12,219 nucleotides of DNA from CAYJPV01 sp964396055 (GTDB taxonomy: Bacteria > Acidobacteriota > Vicinamibacteria > Vicinamibacterales > JAKQTR01), in NCBI GenBank assembly GCA_964396055.1, contig CAYNDV010000136.1:1-12219 (forward strand). Direction: 5' to 3'. Shown here in pieces: positions 5,691-12,219 of this stretch (position 1 is the first letter of the stretch; each line of letters starts with the position of its first letter). Position numbers and translations under genes: made by a program. The notes under the pieces are model-generated. The model was not told where the DNA came from. It searched no databases and saw only the letters and a program-made list of their open reading frames with translations.

Positions 5691-8228
5691 CTATTCCGCC
5701 CGCAAGGTCGCCAGCGGCTTGCGTCGCAGGACGTCCACGCTGGCCGCCAGCCCCACGCCCATCACCAGGACCACGCTGCCGGCCACACCGGCCAGGACGT
5801 AGGCGGGCTGCGGGTGCCACGCCACCTCCAGGGCGAACCGGCTGACGCCCCACGAGAGTCCCAGGGCGGCCACCGAGCCGATCGTGCCCGCCACCAGTCC
5901 GAGCAGGCCGTACTCCATCAGCAACAGGGCCGTGATCACCCGGGCCGTCGCCCCGAGGGTCTTCAGAATCGCCACCTCGTACACCCGCTGGAACTTCGTC
6001 ATCGAAATCGACCCGACCAGGATCAGCAGGCCGCTGACGAGCACGAGCGATCCGACGATCGTGACCGCCAGCGTGATGTTGGTCACCACCGACGCCACGT
6101 TCGCCAGGATCTCTTTCACGTCAATCGCCGAGACGTTGGCGAACTGCCGCGACAGGTCCCGCTGCAGCCGCGCCCGCGCGGGGGGCTCTGCGGGCCCCCG
6201 CAGGGGGACGATGAAGGTCTGCGGCGCCGCGTCGAGCAGGCCGGGCCGGAAGACGAACATGAAGCCGCCCGCTGAGGCGTCGGACCATTCGACCCGGCGG
6301 ACGCTCGTGACCCGCGCTTCGACGGTCCGCCCCAGCACATCGAACCGGACCCGATCGCCCACGTCCAGTCCGTAGCGGCTCCTGAGCCCTTCCTCGATCG
6401 AGACCTCGCCTGCCCCCCCGGGCGAGGGGTCCCAGAACCGCCCGCCCACCACCTGCTCGTTACGTTCGAGGTGGCCGCGGTAGGTGACGACGTACTCGCG
6501 CCCCAGCGATCCCCGTTCGCGTACGGCCTCGTACGACGCCAGGTTGAGGGCGCGGCCCGTGACGCCGGTCACGCGCGCGCGCAGCACCGGAATGAACAGC
6601 GGCGTCCCCCTGACGCCCGTTTCCGCGTCCCTGAGAAACGCCTCAACGGCGGCACGCTGGTCGGGCTGGACGTCGACGAGGAACATGTCCGGTGTGTCGG
6701 GCCGGAGTTCGAGATTGAACTCCCGGAGCAGGTTGGCCTGCAGCACGCGCACGCCCACCACCAGGAACGCCCCGAGGCCCACCGCCAGGAGGATGACTCG
6801 TGTCTGGTTGCCGGGGCGCGCCACGCGCCGGGCGGCGTACCGGACGGCGAAGCGGGGACTCGCCGTCAGCGGCGTCAAGGCCCGCACCAGCAGCCACCCG
6901 GCGCCCTGCAGCACGGCCACCACCGCCGCGAACCCTACCGACAGCACCAGGCCGACGGAAAGGGATCCGGCCTGCCACCCCGCGACGGCGACCAGCGCCG
7001 CCACCATCGTGGCGATGGCGGCCAGGCGGGCGGGATCGCGCTTGGCCTTCGGCGTCTCAGACGCCCGCAGCAGGAGCGACGGGCGGACGTGCCGGACGTC
7101 GAGCAGCGGGACGAGGGCGAACAGCAGCGAGACCAGGAGGCCGATGCCCACACCCTGCGCCACGGCGCCGGGCGCCAGCAGGGTCGGGGTGGTGAAGCCG
7201 GCCGCCTGATCGACCATCGGCTTGATGAACGTCAGCGTGGCCGCCGCAATCCCGACGCCGGCCACGGCGCCGACGAGGCCCATCAGCAAGACCTGCGCGA
7301 CGTAGATCCCGAACACCTGCCGGGTCGTGGCGCCGACGCACTTCAGAATCGCCACGGACCTCAGCTTCTGCTGCACGAACACCCGGACCACGCTCCAGAC
7401 GCCGACGCCGCCGAGGACGATGATGACCAGGCCGACCAGGCTCAGGTAGTCCTCTGTCCGTTCGAGGTCACGGTTGATGTTGTCCTCCGTGGAGCGGAAC
7501 GACCGCACCGACACCATACGCGGCGTGAGCTTCGGCCGGAGGTCCCGCGCCACGCCATCGGCCGTGTCTCCGGCCAGGCGCATCGACACCCGGAACGTGG
7601 CCCGGCTGCCGTAACTCACGAGGCCCGTCGCCCGCAGATCGGCCAGATCGACGTACACGCGACTGCCGAAGCTGAACCCGCCTCCGCGCCGACCCGGTTC
7701 CGCGGCGATGACGCCTCGGATGGTGAAGGGCCGCTCGCCAATCACCAGCGCGTCGCCGACGGCGACATCGAGTTGCGCCAGCAGGTCCGGCCGGACGAGG
7801 GCTCCGCCGCCCGCCAGCAACGCGTGCGAGTACGGCCGGCCGTCCTCGAGCGCGAGTCGGCCGTAGAGCGGGAACCCCGGTTCCACGCCGCGCAACTCGG
7901 CCAGGCGCGCCGTCGGCTTCGCCGCATCGGCCGGCCTGACCATGCTCAGGGTCTCGAGTTCGTGGATGCGCTGCAGCGCGGGCACCGCCGCCAGCTGTTC
8001 CTCAATGGCCCCGACGACGGCCTGGTCCCAGGGCCGGTTGGTCGACACGACCAGGTCGGCGCCCAGAATCGTGCGGGCCTCGCGCGTCAGCGTGTCGCGG
8101 ACGGCGGTGATGACCGACCGGATCGCAACAATCGACCCGACGCCGATGGCCAGACACAGGAAGAAGAAGACCAGGCGCTTCCAGGCCGCGCGGAGCTCGC
8201 GCAGCGCCATGCGCAGGACGAACCCCAT
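5691..8228 (-). CDS. Large FtsX-domain ABC permease, YbbP-like (845 aa)
   Basis: This integral membrane protein has two FtsX modules, as in YbbP, and about ten membrane helices. Helix 1 is at about 19-40 and a large periplasmic domain follows to about 260. The first FtsX core has helices near 262-285, 305-335 and 355-378, with the cytoplasmic motif SVAILKCVGAT at 291-301. Linker helices lie at about 403-450 and 477-499. A second periplasmic domain spans about 500-710. The second FtsX core has helices near 712-741, 764-798 and 810-830, with EVAILKTLGAT at 751-761. The end RRKPLATLRAE is typical. Length is near that of E. coli YbbP. ATG 8228 lies 1 base after the ATPase stop. With the ATPase and the TesA-like esterase upstream it rebuilds the tesA-ybbA-ybbP grouping. 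The cargo is not established. A role in envelope lipid or lipoprotein handling is only suggested by the neighbouring esterase. Confidence 0.93.
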   Translation of the reverse strand: MGFVLRMALRELRAAWKRLVFFFLCLAIGVGSIVAIRSVITAVRDTLTREARTILGADLVVSTNRPWDQAVVGAIEEQLAAVPALQRIHELETLSMVRPADAAKPTARLAELRGVEPGFPLYGRLALEDGRPYSHALLAGGGALVRPDLLAQLDVAVGDALVIGERPFTIRGVIAAEPGRRGGGFSFGSRVYVDLADLRATGLVSYGSRATFRVSMRLAGDTADGVARDLRPKLTPRMVSVRSFRSTEDNINRDLERTEDYLSLVGLVIIVLGGVGVWSVVRVFVQQKLRSVAILKCVGATTRQVFGIYVAQVLLMGLVGAVAGVGIAAATLTFIKPMVDQAAGFTTPTLLAPGAVAQGVGIGLLVSLLFALVPLLDVRHVRPSLLLRASETPKAKRDPARLAAIATMVAALVAVAGWQAGSLSVGLVLSVGFAAVVAVLQGAGWLLVRALTPLTASPRFAVRYAARRVARPGNQTRVILLAVGLGAFLVVGVRVLQANLLREFNLELRPDTPDMFLVDVQPDQRAAVEAFLRDAETGVRGTPLFIPVLRARVTGVTGRALNLASYEAVRERGSLGREYVVTYRGHLERNEQVVGGRFWDPSPGGAGEVSIEEGLRSRYGLDVGDRVRFDVLGRTVEARVTSVRRVEWSDASAGGFMFVFRPGLLDAAPQTFIVPLRGPAEPPARARLQRDLSRQFANVSAIDVKEILANVASVVTNITLAVTIVGSLVLVSGLLILVGSISMTKFQRVYEVAILKTLGATARVITALLLMEYGLLGLVAGTIGSVAALGLSWGVSRFALEVAWHPQPAYVLAGVAGSVVLVMGVGLAASVDVLRRKPLATLRAE

Positions 8229-8229
8229 G

Positions 8230-8916
8230 TCAGGACTCCGTTCCGCCGGTCCGCGTGTCGCCCTCGACGCGGCCGCCGCGCAGCCGCAGGACGCGGTCGG
8301 CGTGGGAGGCCAGCGTCATGTCGTGCGTGGCCAGCAGCAGCGTCACCCCGCGCGACCGGCGGATATCGAGCAGCAGTTCCATCACGTGCTGCCCGTTGCC
8401 CCCGTCCAGGTTGCCGGTGGGCTCGTCGGCCAGGAGAATCGGCGGGTCGTTCGAGAGCGCCCGCGCCAGGGCCACGCGCTGCTGTTCGCCGCCCGAGAGC
8501 TGTGAGGGGTAGTGGTGGCCCCGCGCCGTGAGGCCGACCTCGTCGAGCAGCGCCCGCGCCCGCGTCCCGGCATCGCGCCGGCCGCCGATCTCCATCGGCA
8601 CCATCACGTTCTCGAGGGCGGTCAGGGACGGGATGAGGTGGAAGAACTGGAAGACGAATCCGATCTTCCCGGCCCGAAGCCGCGCCAGGCCGTCCTCCCC
8701 CAGGCCGGTGATGTCCCGGCCGTCGATCGCTACGGTGCCTGTGCTTGCGGCATCGAGGCCGGCCACCAGCCCGAGCAAGGTCGACTTGCCGCTGCCCGAC
8801 GGGCCGATGACGGCGACAAACTCTGCCCGGGCCACATCGAGGTCGAGCGGGTGGAGGATCGTGAGCGGCTCGGCGCCGCTCATGACGGTCTTGGACACGT
8901 GACGCAGCGTAATCAT
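8230..8916 (-). CDS. ABC transporter ATP-binding protein, YbbA-like (228 aa)
   Basis: This is the ATPase partner of the adjacent double-FtsX permease. All motifs are intact: Walker A GPSGSGKST at residues 38-46, Q-loop VFQFFHLIP with Gln90, signature LSGGEQQR at 140-147, Walker B ILLADEP at 160-166 with Glu165, and His198 in the switch LLLATHDMT. Its 228-residue length equals the compact YbbA/LolD/MacB-ATPase type. ATG 8916 overlaps the esterase stop as ATGA, and its own stop is 1 base from the permease ATG. All three genes should therefore be translated as a coupled set. The other ATPase in the window (711-1493) has a longer C-terminal tail and a different permease partner, so the two are separate transporters. 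Confidence 0.95.
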   Translation of the reverse strand: MITLRHVSKTVMSGAEPLTILHPLDLDVARAEFVAVIGPSGSGKSTLLGLVAGLDAASTGTVAIDGRDITGLGEDGLARLRAGKIGFVFQFFHLIPSLTALENVMVPMEIGGRRDAGTRARALLDEVGLTARGHHYPSQLSGGEQQRVALARALSNDPPILLADEPTGNLDGGNGQHVMELLLDIRRSRGVTLLLATHDMTLASHADRVLRLRGGRVEGDTRTGGTES

Positions 8917-9614
8917 GGGGTCACCACGGAACGGACGGCCCGCTCGATCAGGGGATAGAGGTTGTCGGCGACACGGACCGTGCCCTCGGCGTTGGGGTGA
9001 ATCCCGTCGGCCTGATTGAGTCCCGCCACGCCCGCCACGCCGTCGAGCAGGAACGGCAGCAGCGCCACGTCGTAGTCGTCGGCCAGATCCTGATAGACCC
9101 GGCGGAACGCCCGTGTGTAAGCGGGCCCGAGATTCGGCGGGGCTTCCATGCCCGCCAGCACGACGGTCACGCCCCGGTCACGTGCGCGGTCGAGGATGCC
9201 GGCCAGGTTGCGCCGCAGTTCGTCCACCGGCAGGCCCCGCAGCGCGTCGTTGCCGCCGAGGGCCACGATGAGCACCCGCACGTCGCCGTCGAGGGCCCAG
9301 TCGACGCGCCGCAACCCGCCCGCCGAGGTGTCACCGGACACGCCGGCGTTGATGACCTCCGCCGGGAGGCCGGCGTCCCGCAGGCGCGCCTGGATCAGGG
9401 CGGGGTACGCCTGGTCCGCGGCAAGTCCGTACCCGGCGGTGAGGCTGTCGCCCAGCGCCACCACCCGGACGGGCGCTGCGGCGGCCGCCTGTGTCCCGGC
9501 TGGGGCCGGAGCCCCAGCCTCCCGCCGGCACCCCGCGCCGAGGGCGATGCCTGCCGCCAGCCCCACCAGCACAACTCCCAGCGTGCGATACGCGCGTGGA
9601 TCACGTGTCAGCAT
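8913..9614 (-). CDS. tesA: GDSL/SGNH arylesterase, TesA-like, probably exported
   Basis: SGNH hydrolases of the TesA group cleave thioesters and aryl or lysophospholipid esters, often in the periplasm. The 233-residue protein shows the blocks in order: ALGDSLTAGYGL with nucleophile Ser57, NAGVSGDTSAGG around Gly94, ALGGNDALRG with Asn122, and DGIHPN with Asp203 and His206. A hydrophobic segment at residues 12-28 precedes Cys29 in ALGAGC, which could be a lipoprotein signal, though the -3 residue is Gly rather than Leu. The alternative is a plain signal peptide or anchor. I chose ATG 9614 because GAGGAG sits directly upstream. The frame continues to 9881, but that extension looks non-coding. 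The stop overlaps the YbbA-like ATPase start by 4 bases. The same three genes are neighbours in E. coli, although arranged differently. Confidence 0.93.
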   Translation of the reverse strand: MLTRDPRAYRTLGVVLVGLAAGIALGAGCRREAGAPAPAGTQAAAAAPVRVVALGDSLTAGYGLAADQAYPALIQARLRDAGLPAEVINAGVSGDTSAGGLRRVDWALDGDVRVLIVALGGNDALRGLPVDELRRNLAGILDRARDRGVTVVLAGMEAPPNLGPAYTRAFRRVYQDLADDYDVALLPFLLDGVAGVAGLNQADGIHPNAEGTVRVADNLYPLIERAVRSVVTP

Positions 9615-9641
9615 GGCTCCTCTGTCTGTGGCGTACCCGTC

Positions 9642-9672
9642 ATTATCCCCCACCGGGCCCCGTCCGACGCAA
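9642..9672 (-). promoter_or_regulatory. Weak sigma-70-like promoter for tesA-ybbA-ybbP
   Basis: On the minus strand GATAAT at 9647-9642 is a one-mismatch -10. TTGCGT at 9672-9667 is a poor -35, with 19 bases between them, longer than the ideal 17. The predicted start near 9635 would leave about 20 bases before the ATG. The -10 is one of few AT-rich words in this region, so it is plausible but not strong. Confidence 0.35.
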
Positions 9673-9987
9673 CGGGCCGCCCCAAACGCCGGCGTGGCGC
9701 ACGCCGCCCCTGGAAAGACGCTCTTGCCGGCGGCGGCGGTTCCCGGCCCGTCCCCTTCACAATCCTGGCGCGGCGTAGTACGCTGTGCGCTGCTCTCGGT
9801 GCCGATCCAGCCGGCAAGCCCACTCGCACCGCCGGCCGGGGTCGGCGGACCGTCGGCGCGGCCCACTGTCCTTCCCCCCAAAGCCAGTCACCGAGCACGT
9901 CAGGCGCCCGGCTGCCGGAATCCCGTCAGCCCGTGGCGGCAGATGCGGGAAGGCCCCGGAACACGCGGTATTTGAGCCGTTTGGAGG

Positions 9988-10003
9988 GGGCATGGAGGTT
10001 GCG
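9988..10003 (+). promoter_or_regulatory. Candidate sigma-54 (-24/-12) promoter for nifJ
   Basis: The 16 bases GGGCATGGAGGTTGCG match the TGGCACGnnnnTTGCW pattern at 9 of 12 defined positions. Both invariant pairs, GG at -24 and GC at -12, are present with correct spacing. The mismatches are the first T, the sixth C and the last W. The predicted start near 10014 gives a leader of about 80 bases before ATG 10094. In Klebsiella nifJ is under sigma-54/NifA control, which makes the match interesting. I found no TGT-N10-ACA upstream activator site in the region. In GC-rich DNA such matches also occur by chance. Confidence 0.35.
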
Positions 10004-10007
10004 TAAA

Positions 10008-10041
10008 GCCCCGGAGGTCGGACCAGTTACCAGCCCGGGGC
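10008..10041 (+). repeat. GC-rich inverted repeat in the nifJ leader
   Basis: GCCCCGG at 10008-10014 pairs perfectly with CCGGGGC at 10035-10041 around a 20-base loop that itself contains GGTC-G-GACC. There is no following T-run, so it does not look like an intrinsic terminator. It lies just after the sigma-54-like site and 52 bases before the nifJ start, so it would form near the 5' end of the leader RNA. Confidence 0.4.
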
Positions 10042-10093
10042 GCCGCAAGCACCTCCTCGGATCCACCCGGTTCCTTTCGGAGACAGCACACAC

Positions 10094-12219
10094 ATGAAAC
10101 GGGAGCACATCACCATCGACGGCAACGAGGCAGCCGCCTCCGTTGCGCACCGCACCAACGAGGTCATCGCCATCTACCCCATCACCCCCTCGTCCAACAT
10201 GGGCGAGTGGTCGGATGAGTGGTCGGCGAAGGGCTACAAGAACATCTGGGGCACCGTTCCACAGGTCGTGGAAATGCAGTCCGAAGGCGGCGCCGCCGGT
10301 GCGGTGCACGGCGCCCTGCAGGCCGGCGCCCTGACGACGACCTTCACGGCGTCGCAGGGGCTGCTCCTGATGATCCCGAACATGTACAAGATCGCAGGCG
10401 AGCTGACCTCGTACTGCATGCACGTGTCGGCCCGCACCGTGGCCGCGCACGCGCTGTCGATCTTCGGCGATCACTCGGACGTGATGGCCTGCCGCCAGAC
10501 CGGGTTCGCCATGCTGTGCTCCGGGTCCGTGCAGGAGGCGCACGACTTCGCGGCCATCGGTCAGCTGGCGACGCTGCGCGCCCGGGTGCCGGTGCTCCAC
10601 TTCTTCGACGGGTTCCGGACCTCGCACGAGGTGTCGAAGATCACGTCGATTGCCGACGAGGAACTGCTCGCGCTGCTGCCGAACGAGCTCATCACCGAGC
10701 ACCGCAAGCGCGCCCTGACACCCGATGCCCCGCTGCTGCGCGGCACGGCGCAGAACCCCGACGCCTTCTTCCAGGCGCGCGAGGCCTGCAACGGGCACTA
10801 CCTCGCCTTCGCGGGCCACATGGACGCGGCGATGGCGCGCTTCGCCGAAATCACGGGCCGCGCCTACCGCATCTTCGAGTACGTCGGCCACCCCGAGGCC
10901 GAGCGCGTGCTCATCCTGATGGGCACCGGCGCGGAAGTGGCCCACGAGACCGTCGAGTGGCTGCAGGCGCAGGGTGAGAAGGTGGGCGTCCTCAAGGTCC
11001 GCCTGTTCCGGCCGTTCTCGCTCGAGCACTTCGTCGCCGCGCTGCCGAAGACCGTGAAGGCCATCGGCGTGCTGGACCGCACGAAGGAGCCGGGCGCCCT
11101 CGGTGAGCCGCTGTACCAGGACGTGGTGACCGCCCTGCGCGAAGCCCGCGTGGCCGGCACATCGCCCCTGGCCGCGGACCCGGTCATCGTCGGCGGCCGA
11201 TACGGCCTGTCGTCGAAGGAGTTCACGCCGGCCATGGTGAAGGCCGTCTTCGACGAGATCGCCAAGCCGGCGCCGAAGAACCACTTCACCATCGGCATCA
11301 TGGACGACGTGACGCACCTGTCGCTGCCCTACGACCTGGAGCTCGACATCGAGCCCGACACGGTGCATCGCGGGGTGTTCTTCGGCCTCGGCGCCGACGG
11401 GACCGTGGGCGCCAACAAGAACTCCATCAAGATCATCGGCGAAGAGACCGACAACCACGCCCAGGGGTACTTCGTCTACGACTCGAAGAAGGCCGGCGCC
11501 ATCACGATCTCCCACCTGCGCTTCGGGCCGAAACAGATCCGGTCCTCGTATCTGGTCAAGCAGGCCGGGTTCGTCGCCTGCCACCAGTACGAGTTCATGG
11601 ACAAGTACGACGTGCTGGGCTACGCGCGCCCCGGCGGCGTGTTCCTGCTCAACGCCCCGTACGGCGCCGACGAGATCTGGGGCCACCTGAACCGTGAGGT
11701 GCAGGACGCCATCATCGAGAAGCGCCTGCGTTTCTACGTGATCGACGCCTACCAGGTGGCGCGCGACACCGGCATGGGCACCCGCATCAACACCGTGATG
11801 CAGACCTGCTTCTTCGCCATCTCCGGCGTGCTGCCCCGCGACGAGGCCATCGCCCAGATCAAGAAGGCCATCGAGAAGACCTACGGCAAACGCGGGCCCG
11901 AGGTGGTCAAGAAGAACTTCGCCGCGGTCGACCAGACCCTCGAGCACCTGCACCAGGTCACGCTGCCGGCGGCGGCCAGCGCCACCCGCCGCATGCCGCC
12001 CATCGTCTCCGACGCCGCGCCGGATTTCGTGAAGCGGGTCACCGCCGTGATGCTGGCGAACAAGGGCGACCTGCTGCCGGTCAGCGCCTTCCCGCCGGAC
12101 GGCACGTGGCCGACGGCCACGGCCCAGTGGGAGAAGCGGAACATCGCCCTCGACATCCCGGTGTGGGATCCGGCGATCTGCATCCAGTGCAACAAGTGCG
12201 CGATGGTCTGCCCGCACGC
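10094..12219 (+). CDS. nifJ: Pyruvate:ferredoxin (flavodoxin) oxidoreductase, N-terminal 708 residues (3' end outside window)
   Basis: This enzyme oxidatively decarboxylates pyruvate with CoA to acetyl-CoA and CO2 and passes electrons to ferredoxin or flavodoxin. The frame is open from ATG 10094 to the right edge with no stop. Domain I carries IYPITPSS with Thr31, EMQSEGGAAGAVHG with Glu64, and SARTVAAHALSIFGDHSDVM with Arg114. These are the same residue numbers as the pyruvate- and TPP-site residues of the Desulfovibrio africanus enzyme. A transketolase-C-like domain follows at about 259-415. The gamma domain has GLGADGTVGANKNSIK at about 431-446. The FPPDGTWPTATAQWEKRNIA segment leads to the first 4Fe-4S motif, Cys696, 699, 702 and 706. 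The second cluster and the TPP domain lie beyond the window. A full protein would be about 1,170-1,200 residues. The ribosome site is modest: GGAG at 10079-10082, 11 bases from ATG. Confidence 0.97.
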   Translation, partial: MKREHITIDGNEAAASVAHRTNEVIAIYPITPSSNMGEWSDEWSAKGYKNIWGTVPQVVEMQSEGGAAGAVHGALQAGALTTTFTASQGLLLMIPNMYKIAGELTSYCMHVSARTVAAHALSIFGDHSDVMACRQTGFAMLCSGSVQEAHDFAAIGQLATLRARVPVLHFFDGFRTSHEVSKITSIADEELLALLPNELITEHRKRALTPDAPLLRGTAQNPDAFFQAREACNGHYLAFAGHMDAAMARFAEITGRAYRIFEYVGHPEAERVLILMGTGAEVAHETVEWLQAQGEKVGVLKVRLFRPFSLEHFVAALPKTVKAIGVLDRTKEPGALGEPLYQDVVTALREARVAGTSPLAADPVIVGGRYGLSSKEFTPAMVKAVFDEIAKPAPKNHFTIGIMDDVTHLSLPYDLELDIEPDTVHRGVFFGLGADGTVGANKNSIKIIGEETDNHAQGYFVYDSKKAGAITISHLRFGPKQIRSSYLVKQAGFVACHQYEFMDKYDVLGYARPGGVFLLNAPYGADEIWGHLNREVQDAIIEKRLRFYVIDAYQVARDTGMGTRINTVMQTCFFAISGVLPRDEAIAQIKKAIEKTYGKRGPEVVKKNFAAVDQTLEHLHQVTLPAAASATRRMPPIVSDAAPDFVKRVTAVMLANKGDLLPVSAFPPDGTWPTATAQWEKRNIALDIPVWDPAICIQCNKCAMVCPH

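Larger units (their letters stand above)
9615..10093. other. Divergent intergenic region between tesA and nifJ
   Basis: These 479 bases carry no convincing gene. The short frames in it have Arg/Pro/Ser-rich, low-complexity translations typical of GC-rich non-coding DNA. It should hold the promoters of both flanking genes. Visible items are a weak promoter for tesA, a sigma-54-like site before nifJ, a GC hairpin at 10008-10041, and a small palindrome GCGTAGTACGC at 9773-9783. A further weak plus-strand pair, TTCACA (9756) and TACGCT (9779) with 17 bases between, overlaps that palindrome. No tRNA or known riboswitch was recognised. Confidence 0.7.

Noticed and set aside
6471..8531. A 686-codon plus-strand frame opposite the YbbP-like permease
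   Set aside because: It is a mirror of the permease and ATPase coding bias. Its translation is Arg/His/Gln-rich and has no ribosome site or family features.
9615..9881. Longer N-terminus for the TesA-like esterase
   Set aside because: The extra 89 codons look non-coding. ATG 9614 has an adjacent ribosome site and begins a normal exported N-terminus.
10008..10041. Intrinsic terminator
   Set aside because: The stem is GC-rich but no T-run follows on either strand, and it lies before a gene rather than after one.
9926..12217. A 763-codon open frame on the minus strand opposite nifJ
   Set aside because: It runs antisense to a strongly recognised NifJ sequence. Its translation is His/Arg/Val/Gly-rich without domains, the usual shadow of GC-biased third positions.
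1..12219. Mobile element, CRISPR array, phage or defence island, tRNA or rRNA
   Set aside because: No transposase or integrase motifs, terminal inverted repeats, regularly spaced repeats or RNA gene signatures were seen on either strand.

Overview
This is a GC-rich bacterial chromosomal segment with strong G/C preference at third codon positions and tightly packed genes. Gene content suggests an Acidobacteriota-like organism (Vicinamibacteria or a relative). The grounds are a MacA/MacB-type exporter with a Gly/Pro-rich adaptor linker, a small secreted protein with a DFTGKW start, and a pyruvate:ferredoxin oxidoreductase. This placement is inference from style and content, not from a marker gene.

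Layout. (A) 1-3238, plus strand: the C-terminal part of a periplasmic adaptor, an ABC ATPase, a MacB-type permease and a 165-residue secreted protein, spaced 3-26 bases apart. Together they look like a tripartite envelope exporter operon with an added secreted protein. (B) 3235-5629, minus strand: a DksA/TraR-type zinc-finger regulator, a ferritin-like helical protein, FolK (folate synthesis), a nitrilase-superfamily hydrolase and an 83-residue protein of unknown function. Several are joined by 4-base start/stop overlaps. Operons A and B converge and share a CTAG in which each strand reads a TAG stop. (C) 5691-9614, minus strand: tesA-like esterase, YbbA-like ATPase and YbbP-like 845-residue permease, also nearly overlapping. 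Operon B lies just downstream and may be read through from C or started from its own promoter near 5670. (D) 9615-10093: a 479-base divergent intergenic region with weak promoter candidates, including one resembling a sigma-54 site. (E) 10094 to the right edge, plus strand: the first 708 residues of NifJ.

Most of the window is ordinary housekeeping and envelope-transport content. I found no CRISPR array, tRNA, rRNA, insertion sequence, phage gene or recognisable defence system. The points most worth a second look are: a nitrilase whose usual catalytic lysine position is Met; two tandem LTPEER-type 16-residue units in the adaptor linker; the sigma-54-like site before nifJ; and two uncharacterised small proteins at the operon ends.
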